In this document: one piece after another, positions 55,314-64,000 of the stretch
How the letters are laid out: each line of letters begins with the position of its first letter
How positions within the stretch are numbered: position 1 is the first letter of the stretch
From: Campylobacter sp. MIT 99-7217
GTDB lineage: Bacteria > Campylobacterota > Campylobacteria > Campylobacterales > Campylobacteraceae
Direction: 5' to 3'
Length of the DNA: 64,000 nt
NCBI RefSeq assembly: GCF_006864365.1
Contig: NZ_QHLJ01000003.1
Span: forward strand, 62,001 to 126,000
Notes under the pieces: model-generated
Told to the model about the DNA's origin: nothing
The model's input: only the letters and a program-made list of their open reading frames with translations
Database searches by the model: none
Program-made: the position numbers and the translations under genes

Positions 55314-57439
55314 CTAAAAATCAGCTCTAATATTAAGCCAGAAATTTCGTCCCGGTATCATTCTTTGGTAGTTATTTGTATAGCTTTGTCCTCTTGTGCC
55401 TTGATACACGACATAATCTACATAATCCTTATCCAAGAGGTTATTTACCACAGCACTTATACTGATACCATTTTTGAAGCGATAATCAGCTCCCAAATCC
55501 ACAGTGTGCATATCCTTATACCATCTTCCAGGACCTACATTTGCAGTATGTGAGCCAAAGGTTGGAGTTTTGTATTTACCCACATATCTAAGATATGAAC
55601 CCCAAGATTCGCCCTTATAAGAAATTTTACCTGAAAGATTGTGTAAAGGAACATTGTTTAGTGGTTTGCCCTTTCTATCTCCGCTTCTTTGATCAGTATC
55701 TGTTAAAGCATAGTTAATATCTACAAAAATACCTCTAGGGATAAAATCACTCAGTAAAGCCTTTGACTGCAAAGAAAACTCTACGCCCTGAGTTCTAGCT
55801 TTACTTATATTTTCATAAATAGAGCATTGATTGCTACCACAAATTCCGTAATTATTAGGTAAATTTTGATTTTGTGCATAAGTTCTTGAGCCTATAGCAT
55901 CGGTAAAATCCGTGATAAATCCTGTTAAAGAGAAGTTAGCAAAAGGTGTTTCTAAAATACCACCAAGCTCATAGCTTAAGCTTTGCTCAGGTTTTAATCC
56001 TGTATTTCCGTAATAATCCGTCGTATTGCCATTTCTATCCGTGCTACTTTCATAAAGTCCGTCATATCTTGTTGAAAGTTGAGGCACTTGAAGCCCGCTA
56101 GCAAGTCCAGCTTTTATCGTAAGTCCTTCAAGCACATAAAAATTAACATAAGCTCTTGGATTAGCATAAGTGCCATAAGTTTCTACTTTATTCACACGAA
56201 CACCTAAAGTTGTTGATACAAGCTCATTGATAAAATACTCTCCCTCGCCAAAAACAGCTATCTGCCAAGCATCTTTATCAAAAGCATCATCTCTTTTCAT
56301 AAGTCTTTCATAGTTAAAATTTGGACCTAAATTTAAGATCATTGAACCATAAGATCCAAAGTCCAAATTCTTAGTAAAAGTTGTCCCATAAGCTGCGACT
56401 TGATTTTCTGTTAAAGCCTTACGATTTGGTATACCAGCACTTCCTCCAACAGGAACGCTACTATGAGGTATACGATTTGTGATATTGTATTGCAAATAGT
56501 TGTTAAATTTACCAAAATTATAATCCCCGTCATGATTAAGCACAAAAGAATACTTATCATAATCTCTTATAGCCGTAATGCTATTACTTGAGGTATTTAA
56601 AGAACCTAGTCTTTGGAAATTATACTCAAAGTCTGCATAAAAGGTATTTTCATCATTAAGTTTATAAGTCGTGCGTCCTCCTACGCTTGCATTTTTATAG
56701 CCTGTTGGACTATGAGAAGTAAAAGGATTTCTTTTAGCTGTAGCACTTTCTGCGTTTAAATTATAACCCGGAATATCTTTTTTATAAAAGGTATTTCTTT
56801 CGCCATAGTAGTATTTACCTCTTATATTGATAGTGATTTTATCATCAAGAGGAGCAAAAATAGCGCCATTAAAACCATAGGTATTGCCCCAAGTTTCTCC
56901 ATGTTCTTGCAAACGAGTTTCAAGACTTATGCTTCCTGTTGCCTTATCTGCATTTTTCTTAGTGATAATATTTATCACACCTCCCATAGCATCGCTTCCA
57001 TAAATGATAGAAGCAGGTCCTCTAATCACCTCAACCCTTTCTATCATAGAAGCAGGAGGGATAGACCCTGATGTGCTATCAAAACCATTGCCATCAAAGC
57101 CCTTTGAGACATTTACCCTCTTACCATCAACAAGTATAAGCGTATAAGAGCTACTCATACCACGAATTTGTATGTCCTGAGCTCCTGTTTTAGCTACAGT
57201 TGTAGTAACTCCGGGAACTTCTTGAACTATATCTCCAAGATCCCTTATAGGCTTGTTGATAATGTCTTCTTTTGTGATAACTGAGATGCTAGCAGGTGCA
57301 TTTTTGATATCTTGTTCATAGCCTGTGGCCGAAACGACCGAAGCTTCAAGAACTGCTTTTTCTTCTGCATTTGCAAGACTTAACGCTAAAGCCGCACAAA
57401 TACTAAATGCCCCCCCCGTCTTAGTATTTTATGTTCCAT
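55314..57439 (-). CDS. TonB-dependent receptor (ferric siderophore type), frameshifted OFF at a G8 tract
   Basis: This is an outer-membrane iron-siderophore receptor of about 708 residues when in frame. The plug domain shows GYEQDIKNAPASISVITKED, IQIRGMSSSYTLILVDGKRV, ERVEVIRGPASIIYGSDAMGG and VINIITKK; the beta-barrel ends in an aromatic residue (NIRADF). The true start is an ATG at 57437-57439 with an AAGGAG site, followed by EHKILRR. At 57410-57417 there are eight G bases; the frame then meets a stop 8 codons after the tract. Nine G would join the start to the signal peptide AFSICAALALSLANAEE and to the whole receptor. An internal ATG at 57158 would omit the signal and most of the plug. 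Fur-type control is suggested upstream. It resembles the CfrA/FepA group. Confidence 0.85.
57410..57417 (-). repeat. G8 homopolymer tract in the TonB-dependent receptor gene
   Basis: Eight C bases on the plus strand, at about codons 8-10 of the receptor, are a phase-variation switch. The present length puts the signal peptide out of frame with the start. G9 would restore a continuous frame. Confidence 0.85.
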
Positions 57440-57478
57440 ACAATGAACTCCTTTTTGAAAAATTTTAAAGTGAATAAA

Positions 57479-57484
57479 ATTATA
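57479..57484 (-). promoter_or_regulatory. -10 promoter element of the TonB-dependent receptor
   Basis: TATAAT on the minus strand, 40 bases before the ATG at 57439. The Fur-box-like site is 25 bases further upstream. Confidence 0.5.
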
Positions 57485-57509
57485 GTCATTTTATCTTATT
57501 TTATTTTTA

Positions 57510-57528
57510 AATTATGAAAATAATTATA
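57510..57528. promoter_or_regulatory. Fur-box-like operator before the TonB-dependent receptor
   Basis: On the minus strand TATAATTATTTTCATAATT matches the 19-base Fur consensus GATAATGATAATCATTATC at 13 positions. It lies at about -31 to -55 relative to the expected transcript start. AT-rich DNA gives such matches by chance, so confidence is moderate. Confidence 0.45.
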
Positions 57529-57612
57529 AATATGTGTAAAATTCACACAAAGTAAAAATAAATAAAAATTTATCTTGTATGAGGGCTTTTTTAGCTAAAT
57601 TTTCTAAATTTT

Positions 57613-57621
57613 TGCTACAAT
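57613..57621 (+). promoter_or_regulatory. Extended -10 promoter of htpG
   Basis: TGCTACAAT (TG at 57613-57614, TACAAT at 57616-57621) lies 36 bases before the htpG ATG. AAAAGG serves as ribosome site. Confidence 0.5.
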
Positions 57622-57657
57622 AATAGTTTTATTTTTAATACAACAAAAGGTTCAAAA

Positions 57658-59499
57658 ATGCAGTTTCAAACCGAGGTTAATCAACTTTTACAGCTAATGA
57701 TTCACTCTTTATACTCAAATAAAGAGATTTTTTTAAGAGAGCTTATCTCTAACTCAAGCGATGCCTTAGACAAACTTAGCTATCTTAGCGTAAGCGATGA
57801 TAAATACAAAATGCTTGAATTTAGCCCAAGAATAGACATTAAATTTGATCAAAATGCTAAAACGCTTACTATCAGCGATAATGGCATAGGCATGGATAAA
57901 GACGATCTTATCAATCATCTAGGAACTATAGCAAAAAGTGGCACAAAAAGCTTTTTAGAAAACTTAAGCGGAGACGCCAAAAAAGACTCACAACTCATCG
58001 GGCAGTTTGGCGTGGGCTTTTACTCCGCTTTTATGGTGGCTAGCAAGGTCGAGGTTCTTAGCAAAAAAGCACTTGATGATAAGGCGTATTTGTGGAGTTC
58101 AGATGCAAGCGGATATGAAATAAGCGAAGCCCAAAAAGACACTCAAGGTGTAAGTATCACGCTTCATTTAAAAGATGAGGAGTTTTTAAACCCTTACCGC
58201 ATAGAAAATATAGTGGAAAAATACTCTAATCACATTCAATTTCCTATCTTTATGGAAAGAGAAGAGTTTTTGCCTTTAAATGAAGAAGAAAAAAAGCAAG
58301 GCATAGAGCCTAAAAAAGAGCTTAAAATCGTTCAAATCAACACAGCCACAGCACTTTGGAGACAAAACAAAGCCAAGCTAAAAGCCGAAGACTATGAGAA
58401 ATTTTACGAGCAGAATTTTAACGACTCACACAAGCCTTTGCTTTATATCCACACTAAAAGCGAGGGTAAATTTGAGTATAACACGCTCTTTTTTATCCCA
58501 AGTTTTGCTCCTTATGATTTGTTTCGTGTGGATTATAAAAGTGGTTTAAAGCTTTATGTGAAAAGGGTTTTTATAAGCGATGATGATAAGGAGCTTTTGC
58601 CAACTTATCTGCGTTTTGTGCGTGGGATAGTCGATGTTGAGGAGCTTCCTTTAAATGTAAGCCGTGAAATTTTACAAGAAAATGTGATCTTAAAAGCCGT
58701 GCAAGAAGCAAGCGTGAAAAAGATTTTAAACGAGCTTGCTAGGCTTAAAGAAAAAGAAAGCGAAAAATACAAAGAATTTTTCTTGCTTTTTGGCAAGGTG
58801 CTAAAAGAGGGACTTTATGGCTTTGGGGCTGAAAGGGACAATCTTTTAAAGCTCATGCTCTTTAAATCCACGCATTCAAAGGAACTCACAAGCTTAGAAG
58901 AGTATAAGTCAAGAATGAAAGAAGATCAAAAAGAAATTTTTTATATCACAGGAAATAACGAAAATTTACTTCGCAACTCGCCTTTGCTTGAAAGCTATAA
59001 AGATAAAGGGCTTGAAGTGCTTTTACTTGATGAGGATATTGATAGCATTATAAGTCCTACTTTGCCTGAGTTTGAGGGGCTTAAATTTAGCGCGATTAAC
59101 CAAGTTGAACTTCAAGATGAACTAAGTGATGAAGAAAAGCTTGCTTTTGCACCGATTTTGACTAAATTTAAAGAGCTTTTAAAAGATGAGGTTGAAGATG
59201 TGCGTGCGACTTCAAGGCTTGGAGGAAGTTTAAGTTGTATAGTTTATGATAAAAACAAGCCTGATTTTGCTATGCAACAGCTTTTAAAGCAAATGGGACA
59301 AGAACAAAATATCAAGCCTATACTCGAGCTTAATCCAAAGCATGAAATTTTCACGCTTCTTAAGCAAAATGAAAGCTTTATCCCTGATCTTGCAAATTTG
59401 GTTTTAGGCATGGCTAAGCTAAGCGAGGGCATGGGTCTTGAAGATCCAAGTGCTTTTAATGCGGCATTAAACAAAATGATCATCAAGGCTTTTAAGTGA
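57658..59499 (+). CDS. htpG: HtpG, Hsp90-family chaperone
   Basis: HtpG is the bacterial Hsp90. The 613-residue protein has LRELISNSSDALDKLSYLS near 28-46, the ATP site DNGIGMDKDDLINHLGTIAKSGT near 81-103, GQFGVGFYSAFMVA near 117-130, and the middle-domain LPLNVSREILQEN near 335-347. It is followed without a gap by the rhodanese gene. Confidence 0.97.
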   Translation: MQFQTEVNQLLQLMIHSLYSNKEIFLRELISNSSDALDKLSYLSVSDDKYKMLEFSPRIDIKFDQNAKTLTISDNGIGMDKDDLINHLGTIAKSGTKSFLENLSGDAKKDSQLIGQFGVGFYSAFMVASKVEVLSKKALDDKAYLWSSDASGYEISEAQKDTQGVSITLHLKDEEFLNPYRIENIVEKYSNHIQFPIFMEREEFLPLNEEEKKQGIEPKKELKIVQINTATALWRQNKAKLKAEDYEKFYEQNFNDSHKPLLYIHTKSEGKFEYNTLFFIPSFAPYDLFRVDYKSGLKLYVKRVFISDDDKELLPTYLRFVRGIVDVEELPLNVSREILQENVILKAVQEASVKKILNELARLKEKESEKYKEFFLLFGKVLKEGLYGFGAERDNLLKLMLFKSTHSKELTSLEEYKSRMKEDQKEIFYITGNNENLLRNSPLLESYKDKGLEVLLLDEDIDSIISPTLPEFEGLKFSAINQVELQDELSDEEKLAFAPILTKFKELLKDEVEDVRATSRLGGSLSCIVYDKNKPDFAMQQLLKQMGQEQNIKPILELNPKHEIFTLLKQNESFIPDLANLVLGMAKLSEGMGLEDPSAFNAALNKMIIKAFK

Positions 59500-59846
59500 T
59501 CTTAAGCGTTGATGCTGATGCTGAAATTTTAGGAGCTTATCAAATTTTTGACATAAGAAACAAACACGAATGGAGACAAACAGGCGTGATCAAAGACGCG
59601 ATTTTGCTGAGCTTTAACCAAAACAACGGCTCGCCAAATCCTGAATTTTTAAGCGAATTTAAAAGGCTTGCTGATTTTAGCCGTCCTATAGCATTAATTT
59701 GTGCAAGTGGCTTTAGAAGTCATGTTGCGACACATTTGATCAAGGCAAAGCTTGGTATAGAGGTAACAAATTTAAAAGGTGGCATGTATAAACTTTTAAG
59801 AGAGGGCTTTGAGTGCGAGCCTTATAGGGGACAGGATTTTAAATGA
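59496..59846 (+). CDS. Rhodanese-like domain protein
   Basis: The 116-residue single-domain protein has IFDIRNKHEWRQTGVIKDAI near 17-36 and the active loop CASGFRSHVATHLI (near 69-82) with the catalytic Cys69, then LKGGMYKLLREG. It may move sulphane sulphur in the cytoplasm. The start is a GTG that overlaps the htpG stop (GTGA), so translation is coupled. From memory it equals Cj0519. Confidence 0.9.
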   Translation: MILSVDADAEILGAYQIFDIRNKHEWRQTGVIKDAILLSFNQNNGSPNPEFLSEFKRLADFSRPIALICASGFRSHVATHLIKAKLGIEVTNLKGGMYKLLREGFECEPYRGQDFK

Positions 59847-60280
59847 TAGCTTTTTATTTATTTTTGGCTGCGTTTGCTTTTTTAATGCTTTATTTTGTGA
59901 TCAAAAAGCTTACCTTGCAAATCGATGAGCGTGAGTTAAGTGCCTTGCCAAAGGTGGAAATTTACCCTGAGTTTTGCGATTTTATCGCTTCAAAGCTAAG
60001 CTCTTTAAAAGAAGAGATCAAAAATGATGAAAATGCCTTAGTGCAAAGTGATTTAAAAGATGAATATTTAGAGCTTATCAGCGATCTAAACCGCAAGCTT
60101 ACTTTCATACAAACTATGAATTTAAGTAAAAAAAATGATGAAATTTGGCAAAATGAACTTTTTTCTTTTCTTAAAGAACTTGAAGAAATTTTGCTCAAAT
60201 ACCTTAAAAACGGCGAAGAAAAAGCCGATGAGCTAAGAAATGAACTTATGAATGAATTTCAAAGACTAAAACAAAACTAG
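59843..60280 (+). CDS. Membrane-anchored helical protein of unknown function
   Basis: The 145-residue protein has one N-terminal membrane helix (about 2-20) and then a highly charged, mainly helical tail with coiled-coil character (KSSLKEEIKNDENALVQSDL-like stretches, then FLKELEEILLKYLKNGEE). It overlaps the rhodanese stop by four bases and precedes the Na/Pi cotransporter by eight. From memory it occupies the place of Cj0520. Function unknown. Confidence 0.75.
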   Translation: MIAFYLFLAAFAFLMLYFVIKKLTLQIDERELSALPKVEIYPEFCDFIASKLSSLKEEIKNDENALVQSDLKDEYLELISDLNRKLTFIQTMNLSKKNDEIWQNELFSFLKELEEILLKYLKNGEEKADELRNELMNEFQRLKQN

Positions 60281-60288
60281 GAAAATGC

Positions 60289-62073
60289 GTGCAAGAAGAA
60301 AAAGCAGGTTTTAAAAATCTCTATTATGGCTTTTGGTTTATTTTCATCGTAGCTTTGTGCTACACTTTAGTTTTATATGATAAGCTTGCGACTATCTTAG
60401 CTGGGGTTGCGATTTTGCTCATAGGAATGACAAATTTAAGCAGTGGCTTTAAGTCCTTTAGCGGTGGCTTGCTTGAAAAAATCCTTGCCAAATCAACAAG
60501 CACCAAGCTTAAAAGTATCATTTTTGGTGTTATTAGCACAACCATAATGCAGTCCTCATCGTTAGTTTGTGTTATCAGCATTTCTTTTTTAAGTGCTGGA
60601 CTTATCTCTCTTGGCTCAGGAATTGCCATCATTTTTGGCGCAAATTTAGGAAACACGGCAAGTTCTTGGCTCATCGTTGGGCTTACAAGTATGAAAATTT
60701 CAATGCTTGCTATCCCTCTTATCATCAGCGGAGTTTTGCTCTTTTTTCAAAAAGATAGCCTTTTTAAAGGGCTTGGAAATATATTTATCGGCATTGGATT
60801 TTTCTTTTTGGGCGTTGATTATATTAAGAGCGGTTTTGAGGATTTTAAGGAAGTTTTAGACTTTTCTAAATTTGATTTTACCGGCTTTAAAGGAGTGATC
60901 ATCTTTCTTGGACTTGGTGCTTTACTCACAGGAGTGATTCAATCAAGCACAGCAACCATAGCTCTTATCATCGCTGCCTTACTTTCAAATCAAATCAGCC
61001 TTGAAAACTCCCTTGCCGCCACACTTGGAACCAGCGTTGGAGGCGTAGTTACCGCACTTTTAGCAAGCCTTAGTACAAATATCGAGGGTAAAAAGCTAGC
61101 CGTTGCAAACTGCATTTTTAACTTTGGTATCGCTATCATCGTGATCGCTATTTTTCCTTATTTTGTGGATTTGATCAATCTTATATCCTCTTTGTTTGGC
61201 ATAGAAAATTTAGCCTTAAAAACGGCTTTATTTCATACCTTGTTTAATCTTATCGCTGTGATTTTATTTTCTTTTTTCACAAGCCAAATCGTAGCCTTGC
61301 TAGATAAAATCATCAAAGCCCCTGTTGATAAAAATAAAGATAAGCCTCTTTATCTTGATGCAAACCTTGTAAGCTTTAGTGATACAGCCCTTGAAGCCTT
61401 ATACAAGGAAAGCGAACACCTTTATAACAATGCTTTTGCCATCATCGCACACACCTTGGGCTTTTCAAGAAGAGATATAAAAAGTGATAAAAGCTTTGCT
61501 GAAATTCTTAAAAACAAAAAATGGTTCAGTAAGAATATCAACCTAGATTATCTCTATCAAAACAGGATCAAAGTACTTTTTGAAGCCATCATCGACTTTT
61601 CTACTAAGGCTCAAATTTATATAGAAGATGAGGATAAAAACCATGAAATTTTTAGGCTCAAACTTGGAGCAAAAAATATTTCAGAAGCAACCAAGGATCT
61701 TAAAATCATTCAAGCTAATATCAAAAAATACTCCAATGCTTCAAATTTATACCTTGCCCAAGAATATGATGAGTTAAGATCAAATGCAGCGGAGCTTTTA
61801 AGAAGCATTGAAGAACTTAGGCTTAGCGAAGATGAAAAAAGAGCTTTGATCATTCAAAATTTTGATAAGGCAAAAGAAATACTTAGAGAGCTTGATGAAA
61901 ATAGCCTCAAAAAAACGGAAAAACTCATCAAAGAAAATAAAATTACACCAACTCAAGGTATTTCCTTGCTCAATGATACGAGTTTCTTAGCGAAAATGTC
62001 AAGTGAGATTATAGAAGCTGTGGAGATTATTTTTGCAAGAAAACATACGCTAAGCAAAGATCAAAGCGAGTAA
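60289..62073 (+). CDS. Na+/phosphate cotransporter family protein with PhoU-like tail
   Basis: The 594-residue protein has about eight membrane helices in the first 340 residues and two repeated Na/Pi signatures: TTIMQSSSLVCVISISFLSAG (near 85-105) and TGVIQSSTATIALIIAALLS (near 214-233), each with the QSS triad. The C-terminal 200 residues are helical and PhoU-like. The start is GTG at 60289 with AGGAAAA upstream. Its last 24 bases overlap the end of convergent ftsY. Confidence 0.9.
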   Translation: MQEEKAGFKNLYYGFWFIFIVALCYTLVLYDKLATILAGVAILLIGMTNLSSGFKSFSGGLLEKILAKSTSTKLKSIIFGVISTTIMQSSSLVCVISISFLSAGLISLGSGIAIIFGANLGNTASSWLIVGLTSMKISMLAIPLIISGVLLFFQKDSLFKGLGNIFIGIGFFFLGVDYIKSGFEDFKEVLDFSKFDFTGFKGVIIFLGLGALLTGVIQSSTATIALIIAALLSNQISLENSLAATLGTSVGGVVTALLASLSTNIEGKKLAVANCIFNFGIAIIVIAIFPYFVDLINLISSLFGIENLALKTALFHTLFNLIAVILFSFFTSQIVALLDKIIKAPVDKNKDKPLYLDANLVSFSDTALEALYKESEHLYNNAFAIIAHTLGFSRRDIKSDKSFAEILKNKKWFSKNINLDYLYQNRIKVLFEAIIDFSTKAQIYIEDEDKNHEIFRLKLGAKNISEATKDLKIIQANIKKYSNASNLYLAQEYDELRSNAAELLRSIEELRLSEDEKRALIIQNFDKAKEILRELDENSLKKTEKLIKENKITPTQGISLLNDTSFLAKMSSEIIEAVEIIFARKHTLSKDQSE

Positions 62074-62895
62074 GTCCTTGATAAAAATATCTCTATGAAA
62101 CTCAAGCAAGTCATTCATACCCTCTCCCACACCCACATAAAGTATAGGCAGTTCCAAATCTCTTGCCACGCTAAATAACGCCCCTCCTCTTGCTGTGCCA
62201 TCAAGCTTTGTGATGATCACTCCATCAAGCTTGACAAGCTCATTAAAAGCCTTTGCTTGCAGGATCGCTGCATTGCCTTGAGTGCCATCAAGAACCAAAA
62301 TTTTTCGGTGCGGGGCATTTGGCATTGCCTTAGCACAAATTCGAACGATTTTTTCAAGCTCAGAGGCTAAATTCTTTTGATTTTGCAAACGCCCAGCTGT
62401 ATCGATGATGACTCGGTCATACCCCTTTGCCTTAGCCTTAGAAATGCAGTCAAAAGCCACAGCTGATGGATCATGTCCTTGCGAGCTAGCAACGATTTCA
62501 ACGCCTATTTTTGTAGCCCAAAGCTTGAGTTGTTCTATCGCTCCTGCTCTAAAAGTATCACAAGCTCCTAAAATAACTTTTTGTTCTTCTTTTTTATACA
62601 AATGTGCAAGCTTGGCTATGCTGGTTGTTTTGCCTGCTCCATTTACACCTAAGATGAGTTCTACAAAGGGCTTTTCTTGAATTTCTTTTTTATTTTCATA
62701 TAAAAAATAAGAACGCATCACCCGTTCTAAGTCTTCTTTTTTTACCTCTTCACTTGGCGGTAGATAATACATAATCTCTTCAACGATTTCATAACTCACA
62801 TCAGCTTCTAAGAGTATTTCTTCAAGCTCTTCTTTAGAAATTTTATCTGTATTTTTTGCCCTAATTTGAAAGGTTTTTTTTAAAAAATCAAACAT
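62050..62895 (-). CDS. ftsY: FtsY, signal recognition particle receptor
   Basis: FtsY docks ribosome-SRP complexes at the membrane. The SRP GTPase NG domain fills the 281 residues: GVNGAGKTTSIAKLAHLY near 85-102, DTFRAGAIEQL near 113-123, IDTAGRLQNQKNL near 164, and TKLDGTARGGALFS near 230. The acidic A domain of E. coli is absent, as usual here. I use the ATG at 62895 (MFDFLKKTF) with GAGGAAA seven bases upstream; a GTG at 62907 would add four residues. Confidence 0.95.
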   Translation of the reverse strand: MFDFLKKTFQIRAKNTDKISKEELEEILLEADVSYEIVEEIMYYLPPSEEVKKEDLERVMRSYFLYENKKEIQEKPFVELILGVNGAGKTTSIAKLAHLYKKEEQKVILGACDTFRAGAIEQLKLWATKIGVEIVASSQGHDPSAVAFDCISKAKAKGYDRVIIDTAGRLQNQKNLASELEKIVRICAKAMPNAPHRKILVLDGTQGNAAILQAKAFNELVKLDGVIITKLDGTARGGALFSVARDLELPILYVGVGEGMNDLLEFHRDIFIKDLLALIFA

Positions 62896-62903
62896 AAATT
62901 TCC

Positions 62904-63452
62904 TCACATAATCGCTTTTTGAATGTCAATATCAAGCATTTCTTCAGGGATCAAGCCTAAGTATTGTTTTACAAATTTAGCATTACTATCAAAAAGCACC
63001 ATTACAGGAACGCCATTTATCCCTCCTACGCTCTTTGCAAAAAGATAATTGCCCTCCCCTGTGGCTATATCGTAGTTTATTTGCTTTTCTTGCACAAAAG
63101 CATTGATTTCTTCATCACTCTTATCCTCAAGTAAGATACCCACGACATTAAAACTATCTTTGTATTTTTCATTAAGCTTATTTAAGCTCACGATTTGTGC
63201 TGTGCAAGGCTCGCACCAAGTTGTAAAAAACATAAACAAAGTTGCTTTTTGTTCGTTTTCAAAGACCACACTTGAAGACTCTGCATTAATGGCTAGAACT
63301 TTTTCATTTGTAAATTTCAAAGAAAAATTAAGCTTTTCTCCTTGCTCTAAAACCGCGCTCATGGTTATATTTTGATCCATAGGCTCTTCTTTTTTATCAC
63401 AAGCTTGAAAGATAAAAAGAAAAAAAAGGACAAAAACCGCTCTTAAAAACAT
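62904..63452 (-). CDS. Thioredoxin-fold lipoprotein
   Basis: The 182-residue protein begins MFLRAVFVLFFLFIFQACDKKE, a lipoprotein signal with Cys18 as the likely lipidated residue (lipobox F-Q-A-C, imperfect). A thioredoxin domain follows with WCEPC in FTTWCEPCTAQI (near 74-85) and VPVMVLFDSN near 150, the cis-Pro loop. It probably works as a periplasmic thiol oxidoreductase. The ATG at 63452 with AAGGAAA is chosen over one at 63500 lying in the promoter. The next gene is ftsY. Confidence 0.88.
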   Translation of the reverse strand: MFLRAVFVLFFLFIFQACDKKEEPMDQNITMSAVLEQGEKLNFSLKFTNEKVLAINAESSSVVFENEQKATLFMFFTTWCEPCTAQIVSLNKLNEKYKDSFNVVGILLEDKSDEEINAFVQEKQINYDIATGEGNYLFAKSVGGINGVPVMVLFDSNAKFVKQYLGLIPEEMLDIDIQKAIM

Positions 63453-63486
63453 TGATTTTCCTTGTGTTAGACTTAAAAATTTAAGG

Positions 63487-63492
63487 TATAAT
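63487..63492 (+). promoter_or_regulatory. Candidate -10 of the cyclo-ligase gene
   Basis: TATAAT on the plus strand, 33 bases before the ATG at 63525. It shares two bases with the divergent -10 of the lipoprotein gene. Confidence 0.45.
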
Positions 63493-63499
63493 TTTATCA
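63491..63499 (-). promoter_or_regulatory. Extended -10 promoter of the thioredoxin-fold lipoprotein
   Basis: TGATAAAAT on the minus strand (-10 at 63491-63496), 38 bases before the ATG at 63452. It overlaps the plus-strand -10 at 63487-63492. Confidence 0.45.
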
Positions 63500-63524
63500 T
63501 ATTTTTTTAAATGAGCAAGCAAAG

Positions 63525-64000
63525 ATGGATAAAGAAAATTTTAGAAAAGAACAAAAACAAAGGCTCAAAAATCACGCTCAAAAACGCTTTCATTTTGACT
63601 TTAAAATATATAAAGAAATCACTAAAATCATTAAAAACACAAAGTCAAAAAACATTCTCATTTTTATCCCTCTGCCCTATGAGCCAAATTTATTGCGTTT
63701 TAGAAAAAATTTGAGTAAAAATTGCATTCTTTTTGTTCCTTTTATGCAAGATAAAAGCTTAAAAATGGTAAAATTAAGAATGCCTTTTAAAAAAGGCGAT
63801 TTTGGGGTTAGACAATGTGCTAATTCTTTTGCTAAAGTAAAAATAGACTTAGCTGTCGTGCCGGTTATCGGTGTAGATAAAAATTTTAAAAGAATAGGCC
63901 ATGGAAAAGGCTTTTATGATAGATTTTTTGCAGAGCTTTCTTATGAGGTGAAAATTATTTTTATACAAAGTATTGACGCACTTACAAACCAAAGCTTAAC
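63525..64000 (+). CDS. 5-formyltetrahydrofolate cyclo-ligase (partial)
   Basis: The frame from the ATG at 63525 is open to the window edge (158 codons) and lacks its 3' end. It starts MDKENFRKEQKQRLK and contains the substrate/ATP motif GHGKGFYDRFF at about residues 125-135, plus VVPVIGVDKNFKRIG just before, as in 5,10-methenyl-THF synthetases. The enzyme converts 5-formyl-THF to 5,10-methenyl-THF with ATP. A shorter open frame at 63511-63714 overlaps in another phase and is not real. From memory it follows Cj1207c as Cj1208. Confidence 0.85.
   Translation, partial: MDKENFRKEQKQRLKNHAQKRFHFDFKIYKEITKIIKNTKSKNILIFIPLPYEPNLLRFRKNLSKNCILFVPFMQDKSLKMVKLRMPFKKGDFGVRQCANSFAKVKIDLAVVPVIGVDKNFKRIGHGKGFYDRFFAELSYEVKIIFIQSIDALTNQSL

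Noticed and set aside
63511-63714. Open frame of 67 codons at the right end with a basic composition
   Set aside because: It overlaps the cyclo-ligase frame starting at 63525, which continues to the window end and contains the GHGKGFYDR motif. The short frame has no family features.

Overview
The window is a dense, AT-rich piece of a Campylobacter chromosome (Campylobacterota). Several marks point there: a napAGHBLD nitrate reductase operon with napL, the four-subunit oorDABC 2-oxoglutarate:acceptor oxidoreductase, a monomeric NADP isocitrate dehydrogenase, gnnA/gnnB lipid A amino-sugar genes, a sigma-54 promoter before flgBC-fliE, and phase-variable G tracts in a DUF115 motility-accessory-factor gene and a TonB-dependent receptor gene. 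Many blocks match, from memory, the gene order of C. jejuni NCTC 11168 (Cj0780-0785, Cj0525c-0537, Cj0503c-0516, Cj1052c-1062 plus 1067-1068, Cj0518-0522, Cj1206c-1208). They are joined differently and carry insertions and absences, so this looks like a relative of C. jejuni rather than C. jejuni itself.

Layout. 1-6000: periplasmic nitrate reductase operon on the minus strand (napD is cut by the window edge). 6000-9700: a trmL / small membrane protein / DJ-1 operon, a divergent flavin-barrel protein, then ftsI at the end of the flgB-flgC-fliE-ftsI transcript. 11-20.6 kb: mltG and a large AsmA-like protein diverge; then icd-mdh-oorDABC, a TCA-cycle cluster in which sucCD is absent between mdh and oorD. 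20.6-25 kb: a decayed intergenic stretch, then gnnB, a MetE-like methyltransferase, gnnA and hemH overlapping on the minus strand. 25-39 kb: alaS-maf-pbp1a, clpB with an HspR-like operator, a csoR-like repressor and an orphan znuA, then ctpA-purC-purS-purQ-membrane protein-plsC, and a secreted alpha/beta hydrolase. 39.8-52.3 kb: a long minus-strand run ileS, small protein, gatA, guaB, xseB, carbon-nitrogen hydrolase, DUF115 glycosylation-type gene, murC, membrane protein, mutS2. 52.4-55.2 kb: a CinA-like gene, pgsA, rseP. 55.3-57.4 kb: the TonB-dependent receptor, frameshifted (OFF) by a G8 tract and preceded by a Fur-box-like site. 57.6-62 kb: htpG, rhodanese, membrane protein, Na/Pi cotransporter, convergent with ftsY and a thioredoxin-fold lipoprotein. 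The window ends inside a 5-formyltetrahydrofolate cyclo-ligase gene.

No tRNA, rRNA, CRISPR array, insertion sequence or prophage was seen. The most notable signals are the two homopolymer switches (one read as ON, one as OFF), the methyltransferase gene embedded in the lipid A amino-sugar operon, the csoR/znuA pair, the missing sucCD, and several palindromes between divergent genes. I did not find a convincing entirely new multi-gene system.
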